Shown here: positions 1-12,559 of the stretch, in pieces
Numbering within the stretch: position 1 is the stretch's first letter
How the letters are laid out: each line of letters begins with the position of its first letter
DNA from: Solen grandis
Lineage: Eukaryota; Mollusca; Bivalvia; Adapedonta; Solenidae
Direction of reading: 5' to 3'
DNA length: 64,000 bases
Assembly: GCA_021229015.1 (NCBI GenBank)
Contig: CM037782.1
Location: 61,228,387-61,292,386, forward strand
The notes under the pieces: model-generated
What the model saw: the letters and a program-made list of their open reading frames with translations, nothing else
Databases searched by the model: none
What the model was told of the DNA's origin: nothing
Made by a program: the position numbers and the translations under genes

Positions 1-198
1 CCGCAAGCTGAATTAAAACAGCAAGATTTGGGGAAAAGGATTTTTGTCTTGTGGTCCCAATAGGACTTGCTAGGCCTCATCATATAGATGCTTGTATGCC
101 CTGGTGAACTGTTTTGTGAGATGAATATAGTTTTGGCTTGAAATGGCCATTTTAAGGTAGACATTAAGGGGGGATATATAGAGAAATGTTGGATTGTT

Positions 199-445
199 TT
201 AACCTTTTACCTCATGAATATTCATGTACAAATTTATGAATTGATAAATATTAATTGACTTAAACTTGAAAGCGTATATGAGACTGATTTTTCTTGGCCA
301 TGCAGACAGTGTAGAATTTTTGCTACGATTTGGAATGAGCAAACAGAGGAGACCCTGATCAGACAGCTCCCTTAGGAGCTGTCTGATCAGGGTCTGCTTT
401 GTTTGCAAGTGGGTCAAAATAAGTCTGTATAAGGTAAAGGGTTAA
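199..445 (+). mobile_element. TTAA MITE family 2, full copy
   Basis: TTAACCTTTTACCTCATGAA left end, TATAAGGTAAAGGGTTAA right end, and a central palindrome built on CCTGATCAGACAGCTCC. An open minus-strand frame across it is not a gene. Confidence 0.85.
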
Positions 446-2662
446 GTAAATGAAGTGTCAGAGCATGCAAAGTCTCATGAACATCCAAGAAAGGATTTAC
501 AATTGGTAGACCCATCAGTTATAAAGTGTTTCTGTCAGTGTAACTAATACATAGTTCAGTGAGATAAAAGGTGAAATTTAAAGGAGGTTGTTTGCTCTAC
601 CCTATTTGGGAAAGAAATAAAGAAATTTATTCTTGTCATGCTGTTGTTGAGGTGTTACCAATTAATTGCATGCTATGGAACAGCCATTGATAGACCGCTT
701 TTGCATGTTGATTCTCACTATGGCATACAGTAAAACCTTCGGTTTCTACATAGTATGGTAGCCTGCTTCCTCTAGGACCTGAAACTGTTACAGTCCCTGA
801 AGGATATGTACAATCAGATTGATTTATCTGAGTTCTGCAATGAATGAATGAAAAATTGCTGTATGAATTGACTCAGAAAACTGGGCCAGTAATCACTTTT
901 CTTTGATTCTTTTACCGCAATTCCATACAAATTGCTTAATTTGGTGGCAGTCCCTTCTCCACAATGCAGAGGTGTATTGGAGGGTGAACTCTTTCTTGTG
1001 GCTGATGGATGTTGTCCTGTAATGATAAGATTTAATGCGACATTACTTTCAGTTAACTCTTATAATGCTGTGGGCATGTGTGACTGTCTATGCGACAAGT
1101 GCAGACCAAAATTAATCTGTACGTCCATACAGCCTGATTGATATTCAGTCAATAAATTTTCAGCAAGCATCCCTATAAACAAAAATTGTACAGTCCAAAA
1201 TAATGAAAGGGAAAGTCTAATTTAGGAATTTAGCAGGGTAAGGATTAATTGAAGAGGAATGAACAGAAACATTGAAACCACTTGCTGTGCTTCCATTTTA
1301 CAAAACTTTGTCGGAGATAAGAGAATTTCTTTGAAATGGTTGTTCATTTCCAAGCTGTGAGATTAATTAGTTAATTGCTTATTATAGACCGAAATCAAGA
1401 TGAAAAAAAAATAGATATACGAGGCCCATCTTTGATTTCTAATAGCAGTTTGCCTTTGAAATGTATAGTTTATACATGATGGTTGTTGTCATTTATAGCC
1501 TATTGATGTACTCTTTCTAAATGAATTTATTGGTTATACCTGCCTCACAAATAGTCCTGCATATGGTATACATGCATGTATGAAGATTATCCAGATTGAT
1601 GTTCTTATTGATCATAAATCATTTTTTATTTTTGCACGGAACTCTCATTTAGAGGGGAGGGTTGAAACAATTTTGTTAAGTACTGTATCCATGGATATTT
1701 TGAATTTCCAAAGGTTTTCCTTATTCTGGCTCCCAGCTGCAGTGTGCATTCATAGAAAAAAAAACTTGCGATGATTTATGTATCTCATTAAGATATTACA
1801 GCAGGGGAAAAAAATGGATCACACTGAAAACCAGAATTCCACGGCAAGAAATGCACCTGGATTGAGAAGTTTTCCTCTCTTTTATGTAACATTACTTCAT
1901 AATTACCAAAGATCTGTAATACTTGTTGATAGTTTTTAGAAGCATTCGTGTTCAACATCTTTTTGTAGTTTTCTATTTCTTTCAGTAATGAGATTGCTTG
2001 AAGTTTTTGTATTTTGCTCAAGGATTTTTTTTTTTTTTACAAGTGATCTCAGCTTGTCTTTATGCAGACACGCAGAGAAATTAAGTTGAAAGAAGGGGAT
2101 TTAATATGAATGTCCAAAGTTAGTTGTGTTCATCAGTACCCAGTTGGAAAGAGATGATAACAACTTGGGTCTAAATTAGATCATTCCCATCTTCTGATTC
2201 AATTAAAATTTAAGATCACACTGTTTTGCAAAGGTTGGAGCTCCTGTCTGACGGCCAAGATTGGGGACATTAAATCTGACTGTGATGTCATCGTGCGTGT
2301 TTGACAGGCGTCGGTGATGGCTGACGACTAATTTTGTTGTCTTGGGTCGGGATGTGGTATTGATATTGTACTCATTAGTCCTTTATGGTCCCCATGTAAC
2401 GAGATCCAAGTGCTGTCAATATTGCGACAGGTTGACAGTTTCCATGCAGGTTGCAATGGGACACGAATGCCTTCGTTTACTTTGAACTTGCAGAAGGACC
2501 ATGCATATTGCTAACAGAATATCACATTCATGTGCCCTGATAGAGAGGAAAAAAGTTCTAGTTTATCAATAATTTACACATTCTGGTTCATTTCATGATT
2601 TCAGTTCTATTAGCACTAATAATGGTCCATGAGAAATTCAATTATCTCTACTTAACAGTTCA
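446..2662. other. no gene seen
   Basis: AT-rich sequence with scattered short frames and no supported splice-flanked exon. 2220-2500 is richer in G+C and non-repetitive; nothing in it is recognised. Confidence 0.5.
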
Positions 2663-2790
2663 TTAAACCCTTCTGTCATATAGATATGTTTTGACGCTAT
2701 GGCAATCAGTAGACCTATATCAGACAGCAAGTAAATCAATATTTTATCAGGTCACAAAATTTGTACATGAATATTCATGAGATAAAGGGT
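2663..2790 (-). mobile_element. TTAA MITE family 2, partial copy
   Basis: Reverse fragment: TTAAACCCTTCTGTCATAT...GTTTTGACGCTATGGCAA then ACATGAATATTCATGAGA. The palindrome core is mostly deleted. Confidence 0.7.
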
Positions 2791-2799
2791 ACATCTCTA

Positions 2800-3001
2800 T
2801 TAACTCTCTACCTCATGAATATTTATGAACAAATTTATCATTTGATGAAATTAATAGTAAACTTAAAATGGTATATGGAATCATAAATTCTTTTTCGCCA
2901 CAAGGACTATGTAGAAACTGAGCTACAATATTGTATGAGCAACCAGGGTCTGCTCTGTTTGCCAGTGTGTCAAAATGAATCCATATGAAGGTAGGGGTTA
3001 A
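2800..3001 (+). mobile_element. TTAA MITE family 2, palindrome-deleted copy
   Basis: TTAA ends and CTACAATATTGTATGAGCAA are present; one half of the core is missing. Adjacent to the reverse fragment 2663-2790. Confidence 0.75.
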
Positions 3002-3304
3002 ATTATTAAACAGTGCGCATGTCCCATTATCACTTTTACATGCCATGGTATTTAACTGTTGAAATACAAATCAAACTGAAAAACTTGAACAGCAGGTTTT
3101 CTCATCCCCAAACACACGAGGGGAAGAAGCACTGATAAAAAATTTCTTAATTGGGACTTGTCTTTTCTCTATTAAAATTTTGGACTGAATAGCAAACAGT
3201 GCAGGCCATGATCAGACTGCAAGGATGTACAGGCTGATCTTGGTTTGCACTTGTTGCAAAGTCAATCACAAGTGCCCACAGCATTTTCAGGGTTAACAGG
3301 TTTT

Positions 3305-3425
3305 TCCCTGTTGCACAAAACTGCCCATTTTGAACCTCAGATTGCATAAATGACCCCCAAATTTCAAAATTTGTTTGGGGTCATTTGTCCCCCCATTTGA
3401 AAATATCAAGGGAAAACCTTTAATA
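3305..3425. repeat. dispersed repeat, copy 1
   Basis: CAAAACTGCCCATTTTGAAC, AATTTCAAAATTTG and GAAAATATCAAGGGAAAACC match the copy at 21325-21455. It directly precedes the intron end of the exon at 3494. Confidence 0.55.
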
Positions 3426-3493
3426 TATGTCAATTCTTTAATATATGTCAAGTTAATAAGTGCATTTTTGAAATGTTTGTGTTTATTTCCCAG

Positions 3494-3554
3494 GGTCCAC
3501 CAGGCAGCGCTGCAGGTCAGATGCCTATGCCCAACAGTATGGAACCAAGGGCAG
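3494..3554 (+). CDS. SSBP3: SSBP family internal exon (Pro/Gly/Met-rich middle region), isolated on contig A
   Basis: Seen: a pyrimidine-rich tract ending in CAG precedes the exon and GGTAAGT follows it. The 61 bases between are open and read PGSAAGQMPMPNSMEPR, ending in phase 1. Known: SSBP2/3/4 have a Pro/Gly-rich middle with a PGSQP..P.GMDPTR segment, and this exon fits it (P-G-S, then N/G-S/G-M-E/D-P-R). That segment lies C-terminal to the GFFPP segment encoded at 45002-45091, so the exon should lie downstream of that position, not 42 kb upstream. It is separated from the other SSBP exons by the N run at 4901-5000. Inference: misplaced contig or partial duplicate. The paralogue (SSBP2, 3 or 4) cannot be settled; invertebrates usually have one gene. 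The call rests on one short exon recalled against the family. Confidence 0.6.
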
Positions 3555-4900
3555 GTAAGTCATGCATATTGTAGAAGAGCTATTTCCCCTTTAATCAGTA
3601 ATTATTCTAATTAGTGGTCAGCAGTGGGAGATAAATATGTGTCATTTATGCATAGATTCCTATATTTCCTTGACAGTGGCCAACATCTGTATAAAAAATA
3701 TTGTATTTTTTTTTCCACCCTAGATAACGTTGCATGATTCCTTTGTGTAAATGGAGATGAAAATCAATTTCAAGACTTTAATAGGCAGGAAGGAAAAGAG
3801 ACAAGTTTTCATTGGTAACCATTTTGATGAGAATTTTGCCAAAGTTAATTGAAACATTAGTGTTCCTTCATTGCTTGTTACACCAGAATTATGGACAAAA
3901 GAAAAGTATTGAAAGAATTATATTAAAGTCGTCTGTAGACTCCGTAAGTACGATGAAAGATTCTCCAGTAGAGTTGTTAAAATTCTGCGCTTCACTTTTT
4001 TTCCCCAGGAATTTGATTTCCTATTGCTTAGCTCATGTTTATTGCTTTTGTTGTATTAAAAGGAGGTCGTGCAGCATCTTTTCTGTTTGGGAACACATGC
4101 TTATGGACTCTTTCATGTCTGCTAAGATAAAGTTTATAAGCAGTTATGGGAGATGTGCATATTCAACTTCCTTTGCTTAAGAAAGTTTAATGGTAGCTTG
4201 GCAGTGTGTAGGAACCCTTTTTTATTATCAGCTTTTTGTAAAGCAGGATAATGATGTTTATAAACTCGATAAAATGGCAAAGAGGCTAATGAGCATGGCT
4301 TGGGTAAACAAAGGCTGACATTATAGCAAAGAAAAGATTAATGTCTATAGATAAACATTGAAGTACTTAGATTTATAATTGCTTTTCTTTGATTCTTTTT
4401 TCCCCTCCTTGTGAATGAGCCGGGCTGTTTACCCGAAATTCACAGCGTAGTCATAAATGCATAGCACTGTTTGCAAGAACTGATCTGAAAAGTTGACTTC
4501 ACAAAGGACCGTGTTATTGAGTACAGCGATTTGATTTTGTAATGTCGCTGCATGAGGTTTTTTTTTTTCCTCGGAAATTTGATCAGCACTTAGTGGAATG
4601 CAAAGCCTGTATTGTCAATATTATTTATGATTTTAAAAGCTTAATTTAGTTAACATGACTGAATTCTATCAGAAATAGGATGCATACATTTTTCTGCTCT
4701 TGTTGGGTGATTGAATCCACTAGACCTCTTGTTAGTGTTTTGACATCAAGGGAGTTGCCCGGAAACATTGTGTTTGCAATTGGCAAAGGCTTGATATGGG
4801 TGCAAGACACGTCATTCATAAAAAATCATGACAAGAGTGGGACGAATAATCAATTTTTACCACTGGTTCATTAGTGCATGACAAATATTTATGGTTGAAT
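3555..4900. other. intronic, no gene seen
   Basis: Follows the GTAAGT donor at 3555. The 122-codon frame at 3812-4180 shows no family features and has drift-like composition. Confidence 0.5.
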
Positions 4901-5000
4901 NNNNNNNNNNNNNNNNNNNNNNNNNNNNNNNNNNNNNNNNNNNNNNNNNNNNNNNNNNNNNNNNNNNNNNNNNNNNNNNNNNNNNNNNNNNNNNNNNNNN
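4901..5000. other. assembly gap (100 N)
   Basis: One hundred N, the usual arbitrary spacer between scaffolded contigs; true size, order and orientation of the flanks are not proven by sequence. It separates an SSBP downstream exon (3494-3554) from the SSBP upstream exons (14747 onward). Open frames crossing it are artefacts. Confidence 0.99.
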
Positions 5001-5440
5001 TTGTCGCCTTGTGATATTGTTTCTTTTTGAAATTAGTTGCCTGGGATTTAAACTTGAAGTAATTTGGGTTAGGAAAGTCGGAAGCTTTTGTTAGCGAACT
5101 TGCACCATTTGCTGAGAAATTAAAGCACATTTAATAAGATAAAGTGGATCAGAATGGTACTATGGTACAAATGGTGAGCCAATGCTTTGTGACAGCCAGG
5201 ATAGGTCAAAGAGTCTGTAATGTTATCAGTAATCCTGTTCTATACAGGATATGGGGTATCAGTGATGTTGCAACATCTCTGTGTACACATTCTGTGGGTA
5301 TATCTGTAGTCAACACTTCCTTCTTAGATAGCTCTCTGGAGCCACAGGCCTTATTCTAGGTATTATGGGAATGCACAAATTTCCATCAAATTGGGGAAAA
5401 ACTTAGTAAAAACTTGCAGACTTGGAAGAAAAATACTGAA

Positions 5441-5640
5441 TTAATACCACAACCTCTTGATGAGTGTGAATTTGATGAACTTAAGATGGTAAATGAAAGA
5501 TTAGGTTTATTCAGACTGTGTAGAATCTGAGCTATAATATTGTATGAGCAAATAGAAGGGTCTTCTTCAAGGTGATGTCTGATCTGGGTCTGCTCTGTTT
5601 TCCAAGAAGTTAAAACCAGTCTTTATGAGGTAAAGGGTTG
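5441..5640 (+). mobile_element. TTAA MITE family 2, degenerate copy
   Basis: GACTGTGTAGAATCTGAGC, TATAATATTGTATGAGCAA and the right end TATGAGGTAAAGGGTT are recognisable; the left end is eroded. Confidence 0.65.
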
Positions 5641-7704
5641 AAAATTGGGGGATCTGAATGATTTTTTAAGGTTTTCAGTTGGTGAGTGGGTCAGTCTATC
5701 TTTTAAGAAACTGTTATCTTTCAGTTTCCATACATAATTATACAGTCATGTACAAACTCATGAAGATGTGAGAAGTTTTTTTTTTTTGGTCACCTCTCCG
5801 GAAGAATTTTTTTTGTTGAAGATAGACTTTCCTCAATAATTTTATCATACAAATTCTTTATTGGTAGGTATAATTTAATTCCTAGATGGTTTCAGTAAAA
5901 AAAAAAACAAAGTTACCAGTCAGGACCTGCTGTCCCCTGAATGTCTTAACACACAAGGCATCTGATAAAAGTCCGCCGGGCTCTTTGCAAGAGATGTAAT
6001 GATTCAATAGTGCGTTGCACAACTGTTGTTTATTTAAAATGACAAGGTACCAATCTGCCATATCTAAAAGGTCCTCCATAGGGCCAAGATCTTTTTTTGT
6101 TTATCCAATCTCTTACAATGATTCTCTGAACAGCTTTCATGTTTTAACTTTTTAAAAAGTTTTGGGTGATTTTCTGTGCAATAAGAGTACCCTCCCTTGT
6201 TAATGTGTTTCAAAATGCAATCCATTGTGACAATGACGAAGCTGATTATGAAAGTGTTGATTCCAAATAAAATGGCATAAAGTGATTTGGGCCATGTTTG
6301 AAATGATAAGCCTAGTATGCTTAAATACGGAGGCTGTCATTTTCAATATGAGGCTGTCATATCACAATGCGATTTTGTAGGGTGATGCTCTGCCTTACTC
6401 TTTGCATGTTTTGTTTGTATTGGTGTCCTTAGGTAACTCACTTTTGCATTAACTAACAAACTGTAAGATCATGTTTCTGCATCTCCTAATTAATGTTTCC
6501 TGTTGTGTTGTTTTGATATTACGGGTGCAGTTTCAATCTCATGTACCTGTCATTGTCATTGAATGGACAAACCTTGCACACTTCAATAAGCCTGAAAACC
6601 AATTTTAAACTGGTAGCAGAGCCAGTCTAATGTAGCTGATAATAAAAAAAAATCTGCTGATTTGCATAATTGCTGCATCCGTTTATCTGTACTGTGTCAG
6701 TCTAAGCAACAATAGAGAAATAAGTTCATGACGTCATTAGGTATGCAGCTTATGAATAGAATCAGGGCTGAACCTCACTCTGGATCTTTATGAAACAAAG
6801 CCCTCATGGCACTCAGAGACCGTCATCAGGGTTCATGAAACAAAGAGCAAGTTCAGCTGACTTAGTATAATTGGAGTTGTGGAAAAGTGTGGAGTTTCTG
6901 GTGTCATGTGACCTTTGCTTCTGTCAGTTCAACCCTGTGAAATGCTGGGTTTAAATTTATAGCTTTTTCATGTAAATTCTGCCTACTGTCTCTCTGTGCC
7001 TTGAGTGCCTTTAGACTGATGCTTAGGGCTTTTTCTGCTTATGTAACTATGACTAGGGCCTTAATTAAGGTAAAGTCTTGTGAATTTTCCTCAGAGATGA
7101 AATTTTTTTCAAAATTATGTACCGGGTATTTTCTCCTAAAAATAGGTTAATATTAAACCATTTAGAAAATAAAATCCACATGGTAAAAGCTGTTAAGCAC
7201 TAGTTGATAATTTTCAGAGTATATTTTTTTTTCAAAATTGGACTTAAATTTCTTTATTTTTTCTTTTCCAATTTCTGGGTTTTGCGCTATCACTTCCCAA
7301 AATGGAAGGGCTATGGTGTTTAACCAGAGCCTTGGGTCTTGCAGACTTCTACTAAGTGTGACCACATGTTTACATTGACAAGTATGGTGGTGTATTGGAA
7401 TGTGGCAATTATTTTGTTATTTACGATTCACTGCTGATTCAGATTAACAAAATGACCAATGAGATCGCAGATTTTTTAAAGATCATGAAAAAAATGTTCA
7501 AGAGCACTGGCCTAGCTTCCTTTAGGCCCGGGCAAAGTGAGAAAGTGCAAAAATACACTAAAAATATGCAATATTATTGAATTTTTGGAGCCAATTATGC
7601 CGGGTAATGTACATGCAAGCAACCTAAAAAAAGGATGATTTTGGGGAGCATGCCCCTGAACCCCTTAGTTTGCACATCAGTTCAGGCCCAGCTTTGCTGA
7701 TGAA

Positions 7705-7944
7705 TAACCCTTTCCCTCATAGAGTACACCATGAAAAGACCTATGCGAACAACATAAAAACCAGAATCAGCCTGCGAGTAACTCGCAGGCTGATCAGGTT
7801 TTATGCTGTTCGCTGCTCCTCAGTGGTCTGGTAATGAGGATTTTACAATTAAATTTGGTAAGGTTTGAGTTTGGCTTTCTGCAGATAAGGCTTTATGTGG
7901 TACCTATTGGTGCGTCAAAATGAGTTATATGAGGGAAAGGTTAA
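7705..7944 (+). mobile_element. TTAA MITE family 1, copy 1
   Basis: CCCTTTCCCTCATAGAG terminus, internal palindrome around CTGCGAGTAACTCGCAG, right end TATGAGGGAAAGG then TTAA. The left flank has become ATAA and one G of the right terminus is lost. Confidence 0.85.
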
Positions 7945-8814
7945 AAAGATTTGGGTACTAGAAAAGTAGATAAAGAATGATTATATTGTGAAGTATAATT
8001 TAGCTGTCAATCACGATGATAATTGACAACATAATGGGCCAGGCTGTGTATGCATGAAGATGTTGATAAACAGACCTGGTTGCTGCACATCAGTTTGACA
8101 ACAGTATAAACAAGATTTGAAGTGCTGCGGGATTGTATTACTGGAACGTTTCGTTGCACAGTTGAGCTGCATGATATTTCATGGTACTGAGCAGGAGTGA
8201 AACGACATCCGCCAGTAATTGCAGCATGATGGTGATCATGTGCTCGCTGTGATTTAGTCATTGTTACTATGCCTTGTTGCTACTTACACATCACAGCAGT
8301 GCTGTGTCCAAACTCCCAATATTTTGTACATCATAAATATGTCATAAATTCCTGGAAAGCCATTGCTGAAAGTTTTTCTTTTCAAGTCTTTAAAAGGTAC
8401 TTATTTGCTATTGATTCCCTTGATTTGTTTTCCTAATAAAAACATGATGTTTTCATTTAGTTGCAATTAGTTGTAAAGCCAAGTTTTTAGTTTGATTTGT
8501 TGGTTACTAATTTTTTATCTTCCTTTTAATTAACTACTGCTGCAGATTCATTGAAACTAGAGAAAGACAAGGTACTTGTATGACCATGTCATGTATATTA
8601 TATGTTACCAGTTATTTTTCTTACCTCAGCATCCTGCATCATAGATGCAATATTTTTCTGTGGATGCAATGTTTTTATTTCCATGCATCCACTGGATGCA
8701 TAAAATGTAGAGAAAATGCTATTGAAATTAAAGTCTATTGAAACTCGTATTTCTTTAGTCAAGAAAGTCCCAGGTCTCCTGCAGCAAGTAATGTAAAAAA
8801 AGTATAAAAAACCC

Positions 8815-8894
8815 CAAAAAACTTGCAGGCTGATCTGGTTTTATGCTGTTCACATAGGTCTTTTCATGGTTTCCTCTATGAGGGAAAGGGTTAA
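8815..8894 (-). mobile_element. TTAA MITE family 1, truncated copy
   Basis: Only one palindrome arm and the GACCTATG...CCTCATAG end remain (reverse orientation); GGGAAAGGGTTAA closes it. Confidence 0.8.
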
Positions 8895-9221
8895 AAGATG
8901 TTCAGATGCCTATGAATGGCTCCTGCTTAAGAAGCCAGGGAAGAAAGGAAGCCCTGTAAACAATTCAACTGATAGGTTAAGAAAGGCTAAAGTTGCTAAA
9001 ACCATTCAACCTGTAAGTGCATTTCAAACTTAATTTTAAGTACAGTGTAAATTTTCACTATCTGTTTTGCAAATAAAATAACAGTGGGCAATAAAAGAAA
9101 ATCATTCAGTATTTTGCTGAGTCAAACAAATTAAAAAGTTAAAACAATTTCTGCATTAATGTTGACTTCCTGGTTACAAATGTGAAAGAATTTTATCAAT
9201 GTTAATTAATTCCGGTATGAG

Positions 9222-9560
9222 CAAACATGGTGGCTGGGTGGTTAAGCATCCACCCTGAAACCAGAGGTGCGTTATGATACAGGATTGCTTGTCCATGCTC
9301 GGGATCATTCAGGGGCTTGTTTGTTCATTCTCCATTCCTCTACGTTATTGGTACAAGCACCTAAATGATACAGGCCCCAGATGATTGCCAGTGCGTGGCC
9401 AGCACACTCATGTTAGCGAGTGAACGTCTGGATCCCTTTTGGCTTTAATTCTCCCGTGTAAGGACCAGAAGTTTACTGACACAGTTTATGTATCCAATAT
9501 AATGATGTTTGTGGAGGGTTGGGATTCAAACAAATACTTTGTTATATAGTGGGTCACCTT
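9222..9560 (+). repeat. degenerate tRNA-derived repeat
   Basis: GGTGGCTGGGTGGTTAAGCA is Leu/Ser-tRNA-like, followed by a non-repetitive body with GTGCGTGGCCAGCACACTC and no clear tail. Boundaries uncertain. Confidence 0.35.
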
Positions 9561-9737
9561 GTATAACTATAGGACAAAAATAAAACAAAAAAGGTAGTTT
9601 CCCTCAGTGGTGAAGAACATGGCTAGCTTGAGTGGTTTTCACACAAGCACTGAGTGCATCTGAGCACTCCGGAGATTTAGAGTCCTTTGTTCGAGACCTC
9701 TTTTATTGGCTTTATTATTATGATCATGCTGCACTAT

Positions 9738-9985
9738 AGACTATCCCTTTCCCTCATATAGACTCATTTTGACGCACTCAATAGGTACCACATAAAGCCT
9801 GATCTGCAGAAAACCACAGTTAAACCTTACCAAATTTAATTACAAATCCTCATTTCCAGACGACTGAGGAGCAGCGAACAGCATAAAACCTGATCAGCCT
9901 GCGAGTTACTCGCAGGCTGATCTGGTTTTATGCTGTTCGCATAGGTCTTTTCATGGTTTCCTCTATGAAGGGAAAGGGCTATTTC
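9738..9985 (-). mobile_element. TTAA MITE family 1, copy with CTAT instead of TTAA flanks
   Basis: Full-length reverse copy; termini CCCTTTCCCTCATATAG and GAAGGGAAAGGG are present but the four bases on each side are CTAT, not TTAA. Confidence 0.9.
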
Positions 9986-10479
9986 ACTCTGAAATGAGAT
10001 GTAAACCTTCGTAAATCAAAAATCTCCTCCCGAACACATTATCTACATACTGGTGTAAAATTTCACACATTGTTCAGTGGGAAATAAACATTATGTTTGA
10101 GATTTTTCCCAAATCACTGATTGGTCAATTAAAATCAGCGAATTATACTGGGAATTGCTGGTCCTCTGGTGAAATGGTTGATATCTCTCATGATTTGAGC
10201 TCTGTTAGTGTTCAAGGAAAGTTTTTGGCCAGCATGCTTCACTGTGTGGTATCACTCAGTGTCTTTGGCATGATACCATGGTGGTATGACAGCACTATTT
10301 GTCTCATATATCCCCATATGACAGGATTTCAATGTGACACAGACGGCAGTAAATCATTTTGAATATTGATTGATGAATATTTTATCAAGGATAGACCGAG
10401 GGTCTAGTAGAGAGAAGGAAGAAAAAGTTTCTATCAGGAAAGAGTAGAGCTACGTTAGAGGTCAAGTTAAACCTGCATG

Positions 10480-10690
10480 AATGGTCACCTGAAAAACAGC
10501 CAACCTGTAAACAAAGCCAGTGACAGGAATTCCACCTATCAGTAACAGCCAAACTGTGAAAAAAGGGTGTTGGAATTTTCTGCACTGAAATTTTACTTCT
10601 GTATAACAGCCAACCTGTGAATAAAGACCAACGTTGGGATTCCCAGAATTGATACCATGGAGAATTTAACTTCTGAACAACAGACACCTC
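10480..10690 (+). repeat. degenerate ~70-bp repeat
   Basis: AACAGCCAACCTGTAAACAA, AACAGCCAAACTGTGAAAAA and AACAGCCAACCTGTGAATAA recur about every 60-75 bases. The minus-strand frame of 150 codons across it is not a gene. Confidence 0.6.
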
Positions 10691-10943
10691 CAGATTAAGG
10701 CCGGCTTTCTGTTTCTGGCCTTTGTTCACAGGATTGGCTATATATATGGAAGTTTGCAATGTGAAAATGATATTGGTAGTGCTGGACTCAAAATAATGTG
10801 GTGTGTTTAAGTCAGAGGAAGGTTTCTTTGTTTGCATCAGGAGTATTGATTCTTGGGTGTTTAAATGTATCTGGAATAAAAAAAATCCTACTAATTATTA
10901 CTGTGTGATACAGAAATTCCATTGTAGAGGTCCAATTGTCTTC

Positions 10944-11166
10944 TTAACCCTTTATTTCATACAGAATCATTTTAACTTGTTGGCAAACAGAGCAAAGGAG
11001 CTGTCTGATCAGGGTCTTCTTTGTTTGCTCATACAATATTGTACCCCAGATTCTATACATTCTGCACAGCAAAGAAAAAGCCATTGTTTCATATGCCAAA
11101 ATTTTAAGTTCCAGTAAATGAATATTCATTAAGTCAAAAATTTGTATGTAAATATTCATGAGATAT
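10944..11166 (-). mobile_element. TTAA MITE family 2, near-full copy
   Basis: TTAACCCTTTATTTCATAC start, GGAGCTGTCTGATCAGGGTC core, AATATTCATGAGA end. Confidence 0.8.
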
Positions 11167-11389
11167 TATCTAGCATTACCATGTGTATTTCTGGCACTTG
11201 TATTTCGTGGGCTCAGAGCAAAAGGGTCGTAACTTATATGATTCAAAGAACAAGTTGAGACTCTTTTGGGCTAGGAACAAAAGCAGCTGCAAGGATTTGT
11301 AAAGTCAAAGCTGCACTTGTGGTCACCTCTGTATAGCAGTCAACATGTGACTGGTTTATACTCTCTTTTGCATATACAACGTTGCTCCC

Positions 11390-11556
11390 TTGCTTGATGC
11401 TCAGCATATAAAGGTATTTGCAAGACTGGTTGGCCTGGTGTCTATGTCTATGGCATGATACTGCAGTGTGGCAGCACTGTATCTGTCTCAAGTAGACATT
11501 GTCTCCAAATGACTGAAATACTGTCGATGGGACGTTAAACCCAACAAACAAACAAA
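11390..11556 (+). mobile_element. 3' part of AAAC-tailed SINE
   Basis: Begins within the body (GCTCAGCATATAAAGG), continues through CTCAAGTAGACATTGTCTCC and CTGAAATACTGTC, and ends ACGTTAAACCCAACAAACAA. The head is lost. The intact tail shows the normal ...GTTAAACCCAAC end that is interrupted by a MITE at 14094. Confidence 0.8.
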
Positions 11557-12310
11557 AGAGCTGTCTGATCTTGGTCAGCTCTGAATGCCATCTGGTAGCC
11601 TAATAAGGTACATGGTAAATTAACAGTGAATTTTCTGGATTAATCGGGTTTCATCAAATTTTAATTAAAAGAATAAAATCATAATAAAATGAATATTTCT
11701 GCTTTCTGAAGGTAAAATAATGTGAATTGTTACAATGGAACAGTATGAAAGTGATGAGCTTGAGACTGATCAAGTCTTCCGGTTGTGTCATGGGCCAGTT
11801 TAGTCTGCCTTTTATGGATGATTGGTCACTAGTGTAACACATTGTTACTTTTACATATTTAAGACGGTATTTTCTTGATTTATAGTTAAAGATAAAAAAG
11901 AGAGGATATTGGAATGCACATGATTTCCAGCATGGAGAGAACTTTGTTGACTACACTTTTCCGTGCCCTACTTTTTCCTTTCTGCTGCGGTGTACAATGA
12001 ACTACATGCTCTATTGATTGAGTGGATGTGGACTGCATCGTGTTGAATGACATCTATTTGACCTTTTATCGTCATCAGAAATTGATCTTGGAAGATAATT
12101 TTGAAAACTCTCAAATCAGCTTGCAATGATAGTTTTAATTTTGAAAATGTTTGGCAGATACGAGTTTTGGTTAATGATGGTTAAGTATTGGGTTTTATTT
12201 ATCGCTTATACAAAATTGATAACTCAAATCTGTGTGGCACTTTTTTGCATGTATCCAGATAGAATTTATTTTCTCTCTATTTTCTTTCATGAATAAGGCA
12301 TTTTGTTAGG

Positions 12311-12372
12311 TTGCATTTAAGCTGTCCACAAAACAGTAATTCAGAATTGTTGTGTGGACAGCTTGAATGCAA
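12311..12372 (+). ncRNA. 62-nt pre-miRNA-like hairpin (candidate)
   Basis: TTGCATTTAAGCTGTCCACA pairs with TGTGGACAGCTTGAATGCAA over 20 positions (one U-G), then one mismatch, then AACA/TGTT, leaving a 12-base loop. It lies in plus-strand intronic sequence upstream of the SSBP exon at 14747. No other copy was noticed here. Could be a microRNA precursor or a small foldback repeat. Confidence 0.45.
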
Positions 12373-12559
12373 GTTAGTTTTAGGAGGAGGAAGTGTGTGT
12401 GTGTGTGGTGGTGGTTGGGGGGGGGGGAGTCCTACAACATAGATTATCCATTTTTAAGAGTTGGAATCACGAAAAGGTCTGTTGATAACTGAATTGATAA
12501 TCTAATTATTTAAATTTTTTTTTTTGGTATTATATTTGAAGCAAGCATCTTATTTTGGT

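Noticed and set aside
3812..4180. 122-codon open frame on contig A
   Set aside because: No recognisable family, no splice or promoter support, composition like translated intron; its position after an SSBP donor makes it intronic.
4816..5130. Open frames spanning the N run
   Set aside because: Composed largely of unknown residues; an artefact of reading through the gap.
8546..8571. Possible SSBP micro-exon between TGCTGCAG and GTACTTG
   Set aside because: The 26-odd bases do not encode SSBP sequence in any frame, and the donor is weak.
10385..10837. 150-codon minus-strand open frame, the longest non-repetitive one
   Set aside because: Runs across a degenerate ~70-bp repeat; the protein has no recognisable motif or splice partners.
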